Notes: generated by a model from the sequence alone, not told the origin. Shown: positions 1 to 13,585, counted from the stretch's first letter. The stretch: 64,000 nucleotides of DNA from Phellopilus nigrolimitatus (GCA_021029095.1 JAJOHG010000008.1:868001-932000), one strand, 5' to 3'. Numbers and translations: made by a program.

Positions 1-2141
1 AACAATGTCGCCGAAAGCCAGATAAATGCCCCCAGAATACGTTCGCTAACGAAACGCGGCAGAGAAAAGATGATAAAGCCAAAGAGCCCGTACGGTGCCA
101 GATCAAGCCATCTAAAGATATAGTTGAACAGCCCAGGACTGCCATATAGCTTAGGCCAGGAGAACCGCCCGAGATTATCTAGCTTGATGTTTGACATGGA
201 CACATTGAGTTCGCGAGCGGTGCTTGAGAGGGCATTAATGTCCGTCGTAAGCCCTACCATGGACTCGGCTACTTCATGCTGCTTCTTCTGGAAAATAGTG
301 CGAACATTTCAGAAGCATCAGCGGAAAGATAGTTTAAGGAGAAAGTAGATTCCAACATCAAGTAAAAATGCTTGATTGTACGCTTTCGAAGTGGTTTCTT
401 TGACGAAGATGCTCAGATGTTTAAATTCCTTAATAAAGCTACTGAGAACCATTAATAGGAATGAAGGATGTATCACGAACCTGTCTTGCCATAGATAGGT
501 CATTCACAGCGCCCATTAGTTGACTGATCGCAAAGTTCTAAAATTGCAATAAAATCAATCAACAAGATTGTTCAACGCTTGACGCCATCAATATCGAAAT
601 GGGTGCTCACGACAGCCAAGTCCAGATCCTTTCGACTCTCCTGCGACGCATCGAGAATCGCTTTCATCCCTAAAGATAGCGAATTCTCGACGGAAGAGAC
701 GGTCCGTGTAAGCGCATTTTGATGCTGAAAGATACTAAAGATTAATACGCAAGAAGGTTTCAACGGACACATCACCAACATTCTCGCTAAGTTTATCAAG
801 TTTGTCCTCGAGCTATTCAAAAAGTGTCTAGATCACGAGGCAATAAAGAAGAAAATCTGCGCTCACTTCGGAAGAAATTTCATTGTTCATCTCAAGTCCC
901 TTCAGTTTCATTACCTCCAGCATCGTAATTGTCCCCTGATGAGGTGTTGATTACGTTGCCGGACCCTCAAGGCATTCAATCACTCACCTGAGCCATCCCA
1001 TTTAGGTCAACTGCGAATTGCTTGTTGAATTCTGTTAGAGAATGCTTGGCCGAGCTTAGGTCAGCAACAGATTCCTGAAAGGCCTTGAGATGCCATGGTA
1101 AGTAACAGGCTTTGTTCAAAGAAGAGGAGCTTACCTGGAGGAGGTCCTCCCATCTCACGAAGTACTGGTCGTTCTTCGTCTCTTTAGTTGATAAAGTGTG
1201 GAAGAAAGCTACCAGCTCGAGCGTGATATTCTCGTATACGGCCTTAGATGGATCTATACGGACGTCTCAGATATTTGTAGTCGGTCAGAGATGATCAGAT
1301 TGACACGGACCCACGTTAAACATTCCATTTAATGACTTGCATTTTTCCGCTGGAGTAGTAAAAAGGAGCCACTATCTGATTACCAAATACTATGAGTTAA
1401 AATCTTGCCAACTCACGGACGACGAGTATTCTGTAAACGTCAAATGTACGCTGAAAATTTTGATGCTGATCCAGTGCCCTGAATGCAGTCTTCACTTAAC
1501 ATACGCACAATATGCAGAAGCTATAACTTACATTGAGCATCTTTTGATTTCTGCATCTCCTGTGCCGCGTTTCCCGCTACTGAGCCCTTCACATTCCATC
1601 GGCGGTGAATAGTCGCGACTCCGATCACAGAGCGTCATGAGCATCGCGGCTATGCCTTAAGTCAGTCGAGCCCCTAACTACGGCGTAAATGTCCTCTATC
1701 CATATACCTTCATCCCAGTCCTCTGTGTTGAGCCTGTCTTTCGTGCAGTGCTGTAATAAAGTGGCAAGACGTTCAGAGCAATAGGGGAAGCTCTTAGAAC
1801 TCAGACCCTCTGTAAGCATATTAATTGCGATTTGCCACTCTGCCTGCACAGAAGCGTACCAAGCGATTCTGATAAAGAGATGAGTTCGATCCTATATTCT
1901 AAAAATACGTCACTGTCAGACATCCGCATACAACACTCGGCCCAAAGTTGAGCATACCCGCAGGAAGTATGTTAAGAGCATTTCCATGGTCGCCAAGCGA
2001 CAGTCTTTGTCCAGCGAAGTCTAACGGTCCTGATAGGGTCCTCTGCGATCGAAAAAGCGAGTTGTGACCTGCGCACAAATGTGCGGCGCCGAGCGTCCAC
2101 AAGGTCAAGAGAGTATAGACCTGGTAGCGATGCCCTTTCAT
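1..2141 (-). CDS. KAR5: Kar5/Tht1-like nuclear fusion (karyogamy) protein, 3' end outside window
   Basis: Minus-strand, intron-rich gene that runs off the window start. The ATG at 2141 opens a hydrophobic signal-peptide-like segment of about 25 residues. Later exons give a Cys-rich region (YCSERLATLLQHC near 1780; MTLCD and SPPMEC near 1580-1640), then AVYENITLEL near 1240, several short coiled-coil exons (1000-1090, about 670-720, about 490), and a last visible exon (about 1-290) with two hydrophobic segments. Fungal Kar5 proteins are ER/nuclear-envelope proteins with a signal peptide, a Cys-rich lumenal domain, coiled coils and C-terminal membrane helices, and they act in nuclear envelope fusion during mating. 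That domain order and the spaced cysteines match here. Exon edges between 720 and 900 and near 1430-1560 are not certain. It is transcribed divergently from the GST gene. The identification rests on motif resemblance from memory. Confidence 0.7.
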
Positions 2142-2547
2142 TCTCCAAAACCAGACCAGATGAGCAATTGGTCGTCGGATTGCTGTTCGTTGAAAATAGG
2201 TACATGCACAGTCGCCTGCGGTGAGCACTCAGATCGTCGCCCGAGCCGTACACCGGATTAGGACGACGGGCGCGTCACTCTGTGACGGCAAGATATCGAG
2301 CGCAACCCACGATGAGAGTTCAAAGGAAAGCGAATTGAGGTCGACGACGTTGAAATATAACGAGCATATCTTCCTCGCTATGTATGTTTTCAAGAAATTG
2401 TTGTTTTTGGTCAGCGACCTTCTGGATTCTGGAGGCTGGGGCAGTGACGTCGTCTCCGAGTCGGTCCGTGACCAATCCGCGCTCAGCGCACGCAACCTGT
2501 TGTTTTGACACCATTCATCGTCTTGAGGCTCTTTCTCATCTTACAAC
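2142..2547. promoter_or_regulatory. Shared divergent promoter region of KAR5-like and GST genes
   Basis: This 406-bp stretch separates two divergently transcribed start codons (2141 minus, 2548 plus). No coding exon is convincing in it; the short open frames on both strands overlap each other and resemble no family I know. No clear TATA box was seen next to either start. It most likely holds both 5' UTRs and a bidirectional promoter. Confidence 0.4.
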
Positions 2548-3695
2548 ATGGCCGACACGATCTCAACGAGTGGTAAGGATTTCCAAAATCAATCACATCT
2601 CTGAAAAATCTGAGTTCGAGAATGATCAAAATCGAAGGTGCAAACGCGCCAGGTGGGAAGATTATCGTCCACCACCTGAACAATTCGCGCTCGCAGAGGA
2701 TTCTTTGGCTTCTGGTGCGTATTTATATTTGGCTATTTCGATTTCTCCAGCGTTTTACTTTGCCTTGTTATCTAGGAAGAGCTTGAGGTTCCGTACGAAA
2801 TCAAGCAGTATAAACGCACACCCGACTATACTGCCCCGGACGACTTGAAGATAATTCATCCAATTGGCAAAGCGCCTATCATTACCGATGGAGACACAGT
2901 AATTGCAGAAAGCGGGGCTATTGTCGGTATGCTTTCTTATTCCAGGATCCCTCAAAGGCTTCGTAAAAGCTAAAACTGAAAACTTTGACAAAGAATATAT
3001 CATCGCAAAGTATGCTAAAGAGGAGCAAAAGCCCACCAAAGAAGAGTGGCTTGACAACATTTACTGTGTGCTCCCTTCAGAAGTGCATTTTAATACTTTT
3101 CTCCTAACTCGTCGATTACTTAGTCAGCCACTACTCGGAGGGCTCCCTTATGCCCCTTCTCGTGAACAAGCTCATGTTCACCCTGATTCCGCAACGCACG
3201 CCATTCTTTATTCGACCCATCGCGAAGCTGATTTTCGGCAAAGTCTTGAAAACGCTGATTGACCCCCGGCTAGCAGAACACAAAGCATTTGTACGTTCCT
3301 CTGAAACGCCAGTTATGTTTTTTGTTCGCTTTGGAAAAAAACTTATGTTATTTGTGATAGATTGAGGCGCACCTTGGCAGATCCAAGACGGGATGGTTTG
3401 CAAACAGCGAGCACCCCACGTCGGCAGACTACATGATGTTCTTCCCTTTGGAAGCATTAAATGCCCGTCTCCCAGAACACGGCCCGAAGATCGGCAAATT
3501 TGTGAAGAGGGTTCATGAGAGGTACGATCTTCTTCTTTTTCTGTGCTGTTCTTTGGGATATACTAAACATATATTTGAAGACCGGCTTACAAGCGCGTAC
3601 GTGATTCTGAGTGTCTATTCGTTGAACTTTGCGTTGACTCTTCCACTGCTTCATCTCAGGCGGCGGAAAAGGGCGGCGAGTTCGTTATCGCATAG
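2548..3695 (+). CDS. Glutathione S-transferase (GTT1-like), 8 exons, 234 aa
   Basis: Predicted exons are 2548-2572, 2638-2714, 2776-2926, 2994-3065, 3124-3290, 3361-3521, 3581-3596 and 3660-3695, which stay in frame to TAG and give 234 residues, the usual GST size. The N-terminal thioredoxin-like domain shows KIIVHHLNNSRSQRILWLLE, the cis-Pro stretch IGKAPIITD and the GSH-contacting ES in DTVIAESGAIVEYI. The helical C-terminal domain follows (NIYFSHYSEGSLMP; SADYMMFFPLEAL). This is the pattern of the fungal GTT1-like class, which conjugates glutathione to electrophiles or reduces peroxides. Fungal Gtt1 is often membrane-associated; no membrane segment is obvious here. The seventh exon is only 16 nt. 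Confidence 0.85.
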
Positions 3696-4970
3696 CTATG
3701 TTCGCGCCTCGAGCTTGTTATTGACTTTGCATCGTTCTTTATGTTCGTATATTATCATGAAACGGACGAAAACCAGCAATGGTTTACTTGTGAAAAAAAA
3801 CCCCTTTGCGGTCGCTGGCTTAGAGGGTGCTGTGCTCCCCTTGTACTTTTCTTTGGAAGGTCCTATCCGAAAATCAAGTCCATCTTGCGAACATCATCGT
3901 TCTTTTCCGGGAACCCTTACGGCGACTTTTCAGTCCGGGATTTTCGTCGGTCTTACCTATAGCACCATCGTTCATCTTGTCCATCTGGTTATTGCCGCTG
4001 AATATCTCGGCACTCGTTCGAGATTGTGGCGAAATTGCCAGGATTGACAACGAACTTGGAACCCTCTAGATCTACTGTACAAGGTACTGAATACATATTT
4101 CGCCAGGCTCCAATGAACGTCTTATCAGAACCTCGCGCCGTACTACTAGTCACCGTTTCTACCACCTAGAAGGGCGGAAAATCCGGCACACGAAGATTTT
4201 AAACCCCTCGGCCCTCTGCCAGACTTTTTCGCCGACCTACATAATTATATATGATCTTCCACATTTTTCCCCCTTCTCCATATCTTCCCCCTTCTCCACA
4301 AGCGAAACGATTCAAAATCAATACCGTCGTATTTCACATTCAGCTTCCAACTCTTTCGGACTTTTCGGCGAACTGCTATAGCGCCTCATCTTTGCGTCGA
4401 TTCCAGACCACCGGCCATAAGCAGCGCGACTATCCGATCGCGGGGTCGGCAAACGCGAAACATCTCCGTCCACACACGCTGAGCTCATCATAATCACTAT
4501 TGCATTGCCGTTGTTGATGACGAGTCGAGTCGAGTACCTGCGATCAGTGGCGATGCATAACTGGAGATCCTGTACTTTGTGTGCTTCCTGCGTCAAGGAA
4601 AGCAAGTTGATCCGGTAGGGTCTGGCAGAGCAGCGCAACATGCGCGTGGAATGCGGCATACGATACACCAGCCGAGAGCCAAGGCCGCCAAGTCTCCTGC
4701 ACATCCATCTGGCAAGGAGCATTACTAGGTGTAGTTGATGTAGGTCAATATGCAAATCCGAGTCCGTCGCCTGCCGTTCACCGTTTATCAGAATCGGGAT
4801 TGTGGCTCATCGTTTCGTAAGACTGAGGCTTCCCGGAGAAGAACATCAGAAGGGGTCGTCGTGTCGCACAGCAAGTGCATTCTTTATTACTAAGTCTTAA
4901 AGGAACTTCCAGGGCGAAAGTAATGCTACTCAGGCTTGGATTTTAAGTTATGTTTGAAAATTTAACCATC
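3696..4970. other. Gene-poor stretch downstream of GST
   Basis: Holds the GST 3' UTR and then no gene I can support. A promoter-like AT patch lies at about 4238-4250 followed by a CT-rich tract at 4265-4300, as if a transcript started near there, but no conserved protein follows. A 145-residue open frame on the minus strand (4318-4755) lies opposite this patch and looks like chance. Confidence 0.4.
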
Positions 4971-4971
4971 A

Positions 4972-5930
4972 TCACTCGTCGCACACACTACGACTTTCCG
5001 ATTCTGGGCTGAAAATCATTTCTGATGAAATTGATTTTTTTTTTTCCTCTGGCATGGAGATCGGTCCTGCCGAGTTTAAGGTCGGCCGCCTATATCTATC
5101 CCCTCTTTCCTCGGAACTATGTGTAACACGCTGAAAATTAGCCTTTCTATCAGGGGACACAGCCTTTGATTTGTTTCCAAGATCCTGCGGGCTCACTATG
5201 TAAATTTCCTTGTGTTCGTTTAGATGCTCGAGCGAATCATTTTTCAACTATAATCGTTAAGAAGCTGAGTAGTGATCAAAAATGACTCCTGCACGCACGA
5301 TGTTTAGTTTGATTCAAACATAAATATGCAACCGAAGTGCGTGAATCACGGTTGCAAGAAGACTCTGCGCTATTTGGCTATGGGCCGTGCACACTATGGA
5401 TTGGCGGGTAGACGACGAAGAAGAGAAGACCTCACTCAGAGATGGGAAGGGGAAGGATTTCACGGGCGCTCTGATGCTGAGAAATTTCCTTCCTTGGGGG
5501 CGTGTTCGCTCTTCATGATCATAAGAAATTTTATTTTCACAGCCTCGTGAATTATCACGAACATAAAGTACCCCGTTTGCGTCAGGGCTTTTCGTGTTAA
5601 GTTTACATAGAATATAAAGCTTCCAAGTGAAGATGGGAAGAGGTTTGATATTGACGCCATCATGCGTGGCCTTCGCTGTTTTGATATAGCATGATGATGA
5701 TGCCATGCGAACTGTAACGTTCTGCTGTGATACTTGTAATTCTGCAAGACTGGCAGTCACTGCTTGAATTAGATACCTGTGGGAGGAGCGTAGCGTTTGC
5801 GATGCTCACTATACGATAACTGGCTCTCTGCACTACGTGCAGTTCTTCCAGGATCAATAGTTGCGCTTTCAATATTTTCCACCAGAAATAAGTAGAGTAT
5901 GGTTTCCGTACTACTGGATCAAAGGAAGAT
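4972..5930 (-). CDS. Possible hypothetical multi-exon gene (weak)
   Basis: On the minus strand a stretch from about 5910 down reads LLILEELHVVQRASYRIVSI, can be spliced through a 17-nt-wide ambiguity at 5763-5780 into a further open frame of about 140 residues (to 5314), and a separate charged open frame follows at 5247-4972. The composition is protein-like but I recognise no domain. A proper intron joining the first two pieces was not found, since 17 nt is too short. It could be a lineage-specific gene, a relic, or chance. The region also contains an oligo-T tract near 5035. Confidence 0.2.
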
Positions 5931-7562
5931 CAGAAAACCCTTGATACAAATGCCGATAGTTTAACAGCATGCCCGTCAAACTTCGCTTTTTTTTTAAAAG
6001 CTGGTCACTTTAATAAAAATAAAAAAGATGTGAATTCAAGTTAGACAGATCTACTAAAGATTAGGTGGTTGGCTTTTAGACTCTGAGTCTTGTCAAAGAA
6101 AAATAATGTATTGATGTTAGAGCCTACGGTGGGAAGTCATAGTGCGTTTCAAGTTGCGAGATCTACGCCTGCCGCGTTGTGATTAACATTGATGACGCGC
6201 TTGCCGAACCGTCGATGTTTCACTGACCACCGTCTAGCCACAGTCGCCAAAGAAGGAAAATCCCGAACTTCCATACCCGGAGTTCCGTGTGCTGCGTCGA
6301 TCCTCTCCAAGAACTTTGACATCCATCGAACTCAAGCTTTCTGCCGTTTCACATAAGCTTGCGAGATCTTTCAACGACCTTGTTTTCTGGTTGAATGGTC
6401 AAGGCGTGAGATGATCAAGGGCTTTCGGCGGTTTTAACTCCAAGCTAATAGCCATCTAGTCATCAACATCAATTTGCGTGGCGTTTGCGTGATCCGGGCT
6501 GAGTGCCTTCAATCGTATCCACTTGCACTGGCTCCCGTTTTTACTCCCGCCGATACTGTCCTCTACTTGTGGGTATAATGTTCCATAGTTGCCGCCTTGC
6601 AGTTCCGCTTCTTTGAGCCAGACAAGTCGGCTTATTATCACAAAGAATCTCAAGGCGGATTTTCGAAGGGGCATGCATCAGAAGGGGAAAACAATACCCA
6701 CCAACGGATTCGACACTCCAAGGGGCCAAAGATTCCTTAAGTCAAATCTGTGGCGATACGATCAAGTACAAATTGGATAGCCGATGATGGCTATTCCCAA
6801 GGTAAGGACAGCAGTCGACCCAGGCTTCCGAAAGCTCTCCTCCCACCAAATCGTGTGGCGCAGTCGTCGACGCGTCGTTTTCATGTCTGAAGTACACGCA
6901 TCTGCTCCCTGGAAGCAGATCGCGTTTCTTCACGACACTCACTGATCACCGTGCGCATCTGCAGCTCTTGTACTTATTCCATTACAACACTGGTGGCCGG
7001 GCGCCATCGTGTCATCGCCAGGCAGCCGCCGAGCTGCATCTTCCCCACCGAAGCCGATCAAGTCAGCAAACAGATGCATTTGCTTTGGTCTCAGACTCCT
7101 CTTCAGCGTCTCTCTCTCACTTTTCATTGCTTTCCCACCAACAACTCTGTCGTCACGATCACGCTCACGACTTCGATTACTTTGTACTTCGCAGTTGCTC
7201 TGCACTGCTTGTACCTGATCCATAGCACCTGCTTAAACCTGATTCTCAGCGTCTTCCATTCAAAAGCAGGCGATTAGCTCGCTTCATCGGGTCCTTAGAA
7301 GTCAGCGAGACCACCAAGTTCGCTCCGAACAGGCACGCACGCCTGTCATTCGATTCCGACTTCCGTCATCGAGCGCATTTTACTCGCATTCGTCTTCCGC
7401 TCGTCGTATCCTAGTCCTTCACCATTATAATTACATACTTGCCGTTGCTCATCCGGCAAGCTCACAGTCATTCTTAAAATCTCGATCATAGCAGAGCCGC
7501 GCCTCGACTCGCCCACCTCACTCGTGGAACTCAACAAGGTTCATACACGGCCTCATACGAGC
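5931..7562. other. Intergenic stretch, no supported gene; promoter/5' UTR of next gene at its end
   Basis: Short open frames on both strands (for example minus 6742-6942 and minus 6456-6674) do not splice into anything recognisable. The last 500 bases are rich in C and T, as expected for promoter and 5' UTR sequence of an Agaricomycete gene, and an ATG in frame with the next gene occurs at 7563. Confidence 0.4.
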
Positions 7563-8999
7563 ATGTCGAGTTCTAATGATCAGACATCGTTCGCGAACTC
7601 TTGGGACGATCCCCGAGGCCAGCAGACATTGCAATCGCCATTTGAACAACGGAGACCCACCGACGCCGGGATGTCCTCAGCCCACCCGTATGTGGCACAA
7701 TTCTCACAGGTTCGTTGTCAGATTTGATTTTTCAACAATATTTCACTAACATAGCGCACAGCGTGCTCGCGTTGGCCAAATTCGTACGACTCTAGGCGAA
7801 TTTCAAATCCCCCAAGATCATCGGTTTCGAGCCTTAGCGCTGCAATGGGCACAGCCCCCACATCGCAACGACTAAGCCGCTCGTCGGAGCAGTCTTCAGG
7901 CTCTTCCCCATCGAGTGAAGGTTCAAATCACTCGAACCATCATCGGGAACAGCAGATATGGGCGGAGATGGGGATACCGGGTTCGAGTGTTTCCACCACG
8001 CATACGGTGCAACTACAAGATATGGCATCTCCAGAAAACGCGCGGCCGGGGCTTATAAGCTTTGAGAACCTCGACGTAAACCAGACCATGCATTCGCCAT
8101 ATACGCCACCCCAAAATCTCACCGACTTGCCGGGCTCATCGTACAGCATGGCACACTCTCCCTACGTACAGTCGGTCGGGCGCTACGGCTCGGCTTACCT
8201 TCAAAGGTCCTCGTCAACTAGTGGGATGGGGCAATCTTCGTCTGGCATGATGCTCCCGCAGTCTTATTCACACTCTGCTCCAAACACCGGCAGACTGAGC
8301 GGTTTCCCCGCTAACGTTGGCATGCATATACATAACACGCCGTCTCCACCGAATGCATTCTCTTCACCTATCGACGAGTCCGAGAGGCTTAGGCTGTACA
8401 TACAGGAGCTACAGACGCAAAACCAGGAGCTCCACACTCGCGTCGATCAGCTGCAAGGCGAACTGAACGCATCTCGTTTCGCACAGGTGAGCGGTATGGG
8501 CTCCTCCGCCGATGCTGTTGCAGGCACGAGTAGTTTCGTATTGCCCACGGTGTCGAGCAACGCACCGCACGGGCAGAGCCACACCTCTGCGCCGACTGAG
8601 GCATCGTGGCGGCGGCGCACGGATGCGCGGGTGCGCAAGTACTGTTCTCCGAACCGCGCTGGGAACGCACTTTGCGCATGGCACGACACGCGGCGCGAGA
8701 GACGTGCGTACCCACCTCGCATGGCACCAGTGGGGACGCTCAACTGTGGATGCACAGTCGCGGAAGCACTCTTCGAGGAGAGTCTCTCGCGCCACGGCGT
8801 CGGGAGCTACCTTCCCGGCGATAACGTGCGCATGGATCCTGCACTGCGCAACCCACTGCTGCGTCTGCTCGAAGCACGCTACGGATACCGCGATGGAGAC
8901 TTCGAGCGTGACCCATTGACAGGCGACTGGCAGGAGGGCGATGGACACGAGCGCTGGGAGGCCGAGCTTCAGCGCCACGCAGGGAAGAGCCACCGTTAA
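7563..8999 (+). CDS. Uncharacterised basidiomycete protein with conserved C-terminal domain, 463 aa
   Basis: Two exons, 7563-7709 and 7755-8999, joined in phase 0 through a 45-nt intron whose acceptor is ACATAG; a nearer CACAG acceptor would shift the frame. Residues 1 to about 290 are Ser/Pro/Gln-rich and disordered, with a short coiled coil (LYIQELQTQNQELHTRVDQL) near 230. The last 120 residues are ordered and charged: NALCAWHDTRRERRAYPPRM, GTLNCGCTVAEALFEESL, RHGVGSYLPG, LRNPLLRLLEARYGY. From memory this tail is shared by uncharacterised Agaricomycete proteins. The paired Cys (NCGC) and His could bind a metal but nothing proves it. I cannot name a function. No better upstream ATG was chosen, although a second ATG lies at 7524 in the same frame only if position 7524 is itself translated. 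Confidence 0.75.
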
Positions 9000-9890
9000 T
9001 TCAACCGCATACGTCCTTCGGTCCTAAGTGATCGGAACGCCCTGGCGGTGCTTTCCTCAATCTTTTACCACCTCCTGCGTCTCTGCCCGACGAATTCAAT
9101 ACGTGCGCCTGTTCAACTTCCATTCCTTTCTGCATCATCGCCACACTGCATTCTTTCCCTTAATGTTTTCGCTTTCTTCTATAAATATTTATTCGTTATT
9201 GGATCTCATTTGGACACAATATTGCATACTCATGGCATACTTATCATTATTGTTTCGTTTTCCCGTCTCTATACTTTTCTAACCGGTCTTATCCGCTTTT
9301 TCTGTTGTATCAGACCAGGCTTTCCTGTCTTTGCCACTTCACCACCTCAACGTATACCCCTTCATAACCCCGTCTCGTTAGATTGAGCACTTCCCGGTCT
9401 GCTACTTATAATTAACTGTTAATTTCGCGCTCTTGTAGGATCAAATTGTTGTAAACTAATAAAAGGCAAACATTTAATGAAGGCTACCATTCTATATTCC
9501 GAAATCCTTTTTTTTTTTTGCGAAGGCTAGCATGGGCGTTATGTATCCAGTGCCATAGCCCCAATAGGATATTACGTTGCATAGGCTCGCAGCACCGAAG
9601 CACCGAGGGACCGAGAACACTGCACTTGAAAAATATTAGGCGAAAGGAGCTGATCCGTTAATGAAACAGGAACAAGACGAACTCTGCACAATGCGTCTTG
9701 AGCGCCTAGCGAAAATGCGCTATGTCCCCGACTGAATATCGCTCCTCTCCATGTTCCTGGTGACGGCCCACCATGGTTTCCCCTTTGGGAGTACGGTGCT
9801 AACGAGGAAGTGCGGATTTAATGGAAGAAAGGCCGGTGCAAAGAAGGTCAAGGCCCGCATATAGCACATGACATGTCGTTCGGGACTTTG
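9000..9890. other. 3' UTR and intergenic sequence
   Basis: Follows the stop codon at 8999. T-rich sequence with a possible AATAAA-like signal (CTAATAAAAG near 9457) and an oligo-T run at 9510-9521. Open frames here are low complexity and not supported. Confidence 0.4.
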
Positions 9891-10372
9891 TCAAAGTTTA
9901 TTGGGGATTAGGGGTGGAGATACGTACGTGGCGTCAGTTGGGAGAATGACTTCACCTGTTGCTGAATCGATTGTGACTGAACGAGTAATTTCTACCGCGG
10001 GGCGGTTCGGGCAACTACACATAGTGCGTTTCAGAGAAAAGTCCAAACACCATAATAGAAGTAAGGATATCAGGCTCAATAGTTTCTGAATGAGGCTTAG
10101 GGTGCAACCAAAACGATCCTATAGACTAAGAATCCATGTTGCTCTACTCACATTCTGAATATTCGAGGAATAGGGAAACAATGGACTTCGGGGGCCCCTT
10201 TTTCGGTCTTAATCTCGCAAATGTGTTGGAGTATCTCGTGTATTTGGCATTTATTTTCTTTTGTATCCGAAGAATCGACGACTTTCAAATCGCTCTGGAC
10301 ATTTTGTAGAGGCCTGTTCATCTTGTCTTGATCGAAGCTCAGTCGTATGTGAAGAAAGTGCCATGCAGCCAA
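9891..10372 (-). CDS. Possible small hypothetical gene (weak)
   Basis: Two minus-strand pieces look protein-like. A 75-residue stretch at 10372-10148 ends in PIPRIFRM next to a GTGAGT donor. A second stretch at about 10080-9891 ends with the motif AVEITRSVTIDSATGEVILP and a stop at 9891. Joining them needs an intron of about 70-120 nt whose acceptor I could not fix. The 5' end has no clean ATG in frame. No family is recognised. It would be transcribed away from the adenosylhomocysteinase gene and share its promoter region. Confidence 0.25.
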
Positions 10373-10507
10373 TCATGTCAAGAGAACACGTGTGTGTAAC
10401 GGAATTTGCCGCATAAATCTTTCCCCTCGAAAATCGGTCGACTGCACTCTTTTTCTCTTTACCCCTTACCCTCACCTCCCATCTCCCACCTCCCAGTTTG
10501 CTAAAAA

Positions 10508-12327
<1,820 letters not shown>

Positions 12328-12347
12328 GCGAGTATCAAGCTGTGTGT

Positions 12348-12606
12348 ACCTGGGCCTCAACGCGCCTGGGTGCCGAAGCTCCTTGTGTATGTATTTTCGC
12401 CGCCACGCGTCGCCAGGCGCGGTACTGTGAGCGGGTGAGCGGGTGAGGGCTGTCAACACCCTGTGTAATTGTTGTATCGGTTCGACTGTGGGGGTCTCAA
12501 CGCCCTCCTGTACCCTGTGCTGACAACTGGGTTCAGGCGTGGACTTCTGCAGAGCTCTTCGGCGATGACTGGTCCGGGGAGGCTTGAGGGCTTCAACATC
12601 CTTATG
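12348..12606 (+). repeat. Four imperfect hairpin-like repeats in the SAH1 3' region
   Basis: Four copies of a motif of about 20 nt follow the SAH1 stop, at about 12350-12370, 12445-12465, 12489-12508 and 12586-12603. Each has a short G-rich arm, the loop-like core TCAAC, and a C-rich arm (for example AGGGCTGTCAACACCCT and GGGGGTCTCAACGCCCTCC). Each could fold into a small stem-loop in the mRNA tail. The spacing is irregular, so this is not a simple tandem array. Confidence 0.5.
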
Positions 12607-12799
12607 TAGACTAGGTCCACGGTTATGGTGGGATGCATTCGAAAAAAAAAATCATGTATTAGTCATTCATTAGTCAGACATCATTGGATTGGATAGTTTG
12701 CATTGCAATTGTTGGGATTGCGGTCTTGGGATTCTTTGAGCCTGTGAAAGCGGATTATAATGTTAAGGATAAGGACCGTTTGCAGACAAATTCCAACTA
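12607..12799. other. End of SAH1 3' region and left flank of the MITE
   Basis: Contains an oligo-A run (12642-12651), then ordinary intergenic sequence that ends with the TA dinucleotide at 12798-12799 flanking the mobile element. Confidence 0.4.
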
Positions 12800-13423
12800 C
12801 AGTGGAACCTCCCATATTGCATCTCTCTCATAATGCATAACCTCCCATAATGCATAACCTCCCATAATGCATAGATCCGAGTTTCCACCGGGTCGGTAGA
12901 TAGAAAATCTTTATATGATAATGCATAAAATTATATATGCATAATGCATAGCCAATTTGAGTAAATTAAATATGGATATGCATTATGCGAGGTCAGTTGC
13001 CATCGGGTTGCGACACTTTCATTGATTATTTTCTCCTTTTCTTCCACATTTTTTCACTTATAAATGCCATGATGAGGCTTTGACATACTGTCAGTGCTCA
13101 TTCCGCTGGCCTTCCCCATCTTTTGGGAGAATCCCGGTGCCATTGAGCATTCAGCCAGATTTCAGGCAGGCTCACGACCATCTCCACCAACTCAGAATAA
13201 AGCTGTGAGCAGAGCACACAAAGAGCCTTGTACAGTCTGCTATTGCACAGAGTTTGTTTCGGCTTAGGGGATGTTATAGCAACCAATAAATACCATCATA
13301 GCTTATCCTCTGATTTAATGGTTTTAATTACCTAATAAGTCAAGTTTCTCGTATTGCATAACCTCTGAATAAGCATAAGCCGACCCTTCCACCGACCTTT
13401 ATGCAGTATGGGAGGTTCCACTG
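12800..13423. mobile_element. 624-bp MITE with pogo/Tigger-like terminal inverted repeats and TA target duplication
   Basis: The left end starts CAGTGGAACCTCCCATA and the right end is its reverse complement; over 23 bp the two ends differ at one position. TA flanks both sides (12798-12799, 13424-13425), the duplication made by Tc1/mariner/pogo transposases. CAGTGGAACC ends are familiar from Tigger/pogo elements. Just inside the left end the unit CCTCCCATAATGCATAA is repeated two to three times, and TGCATAATGCATA-type repeats continue to about 12980. The inside has no transposase; a 62-codon minus-strand open frame (13098-13286) is unassigned. Non-autonomous, so it would depend on a transposase elsewhere. 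Confidence 0.85.
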
Positions 13424-13585
13424 TAGTTATCATCACCCTTTCAGACATCAATTCACATTTTATGTACATATATCTCCTCAGGAACTAAGACCTGCTCACT
13501 AAGCCTCGCCGGTCACGAAACATCACAGTGTGACGCGACGCGATGGCTTTCGGCACTGAGTTTGCTCTGGACTCAGAGCTGTGAA

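Noticed and set aside
7919..7940. tRNA B-box-like GGTTCAAAT
   Set aside because: Lies inside coding sequence with no A-box or cloverleaf around it; no tRNA was found elsewhere in the window.
8409..8993. 194-codon minus-strand open frame opposite the 463-aa gene
   Set aside because: Arg/Cys/Val-rich composition typical of antisense frames in GC-rich coding DNA; the plus strand carries the conserved protein.
12800..13423. TGCATAA-rich repeats considered as a centromere, origin or satellite
   Set aside because: They are confined within matching terminal inverted repeats with a TA duplication, so a MITE explains them.
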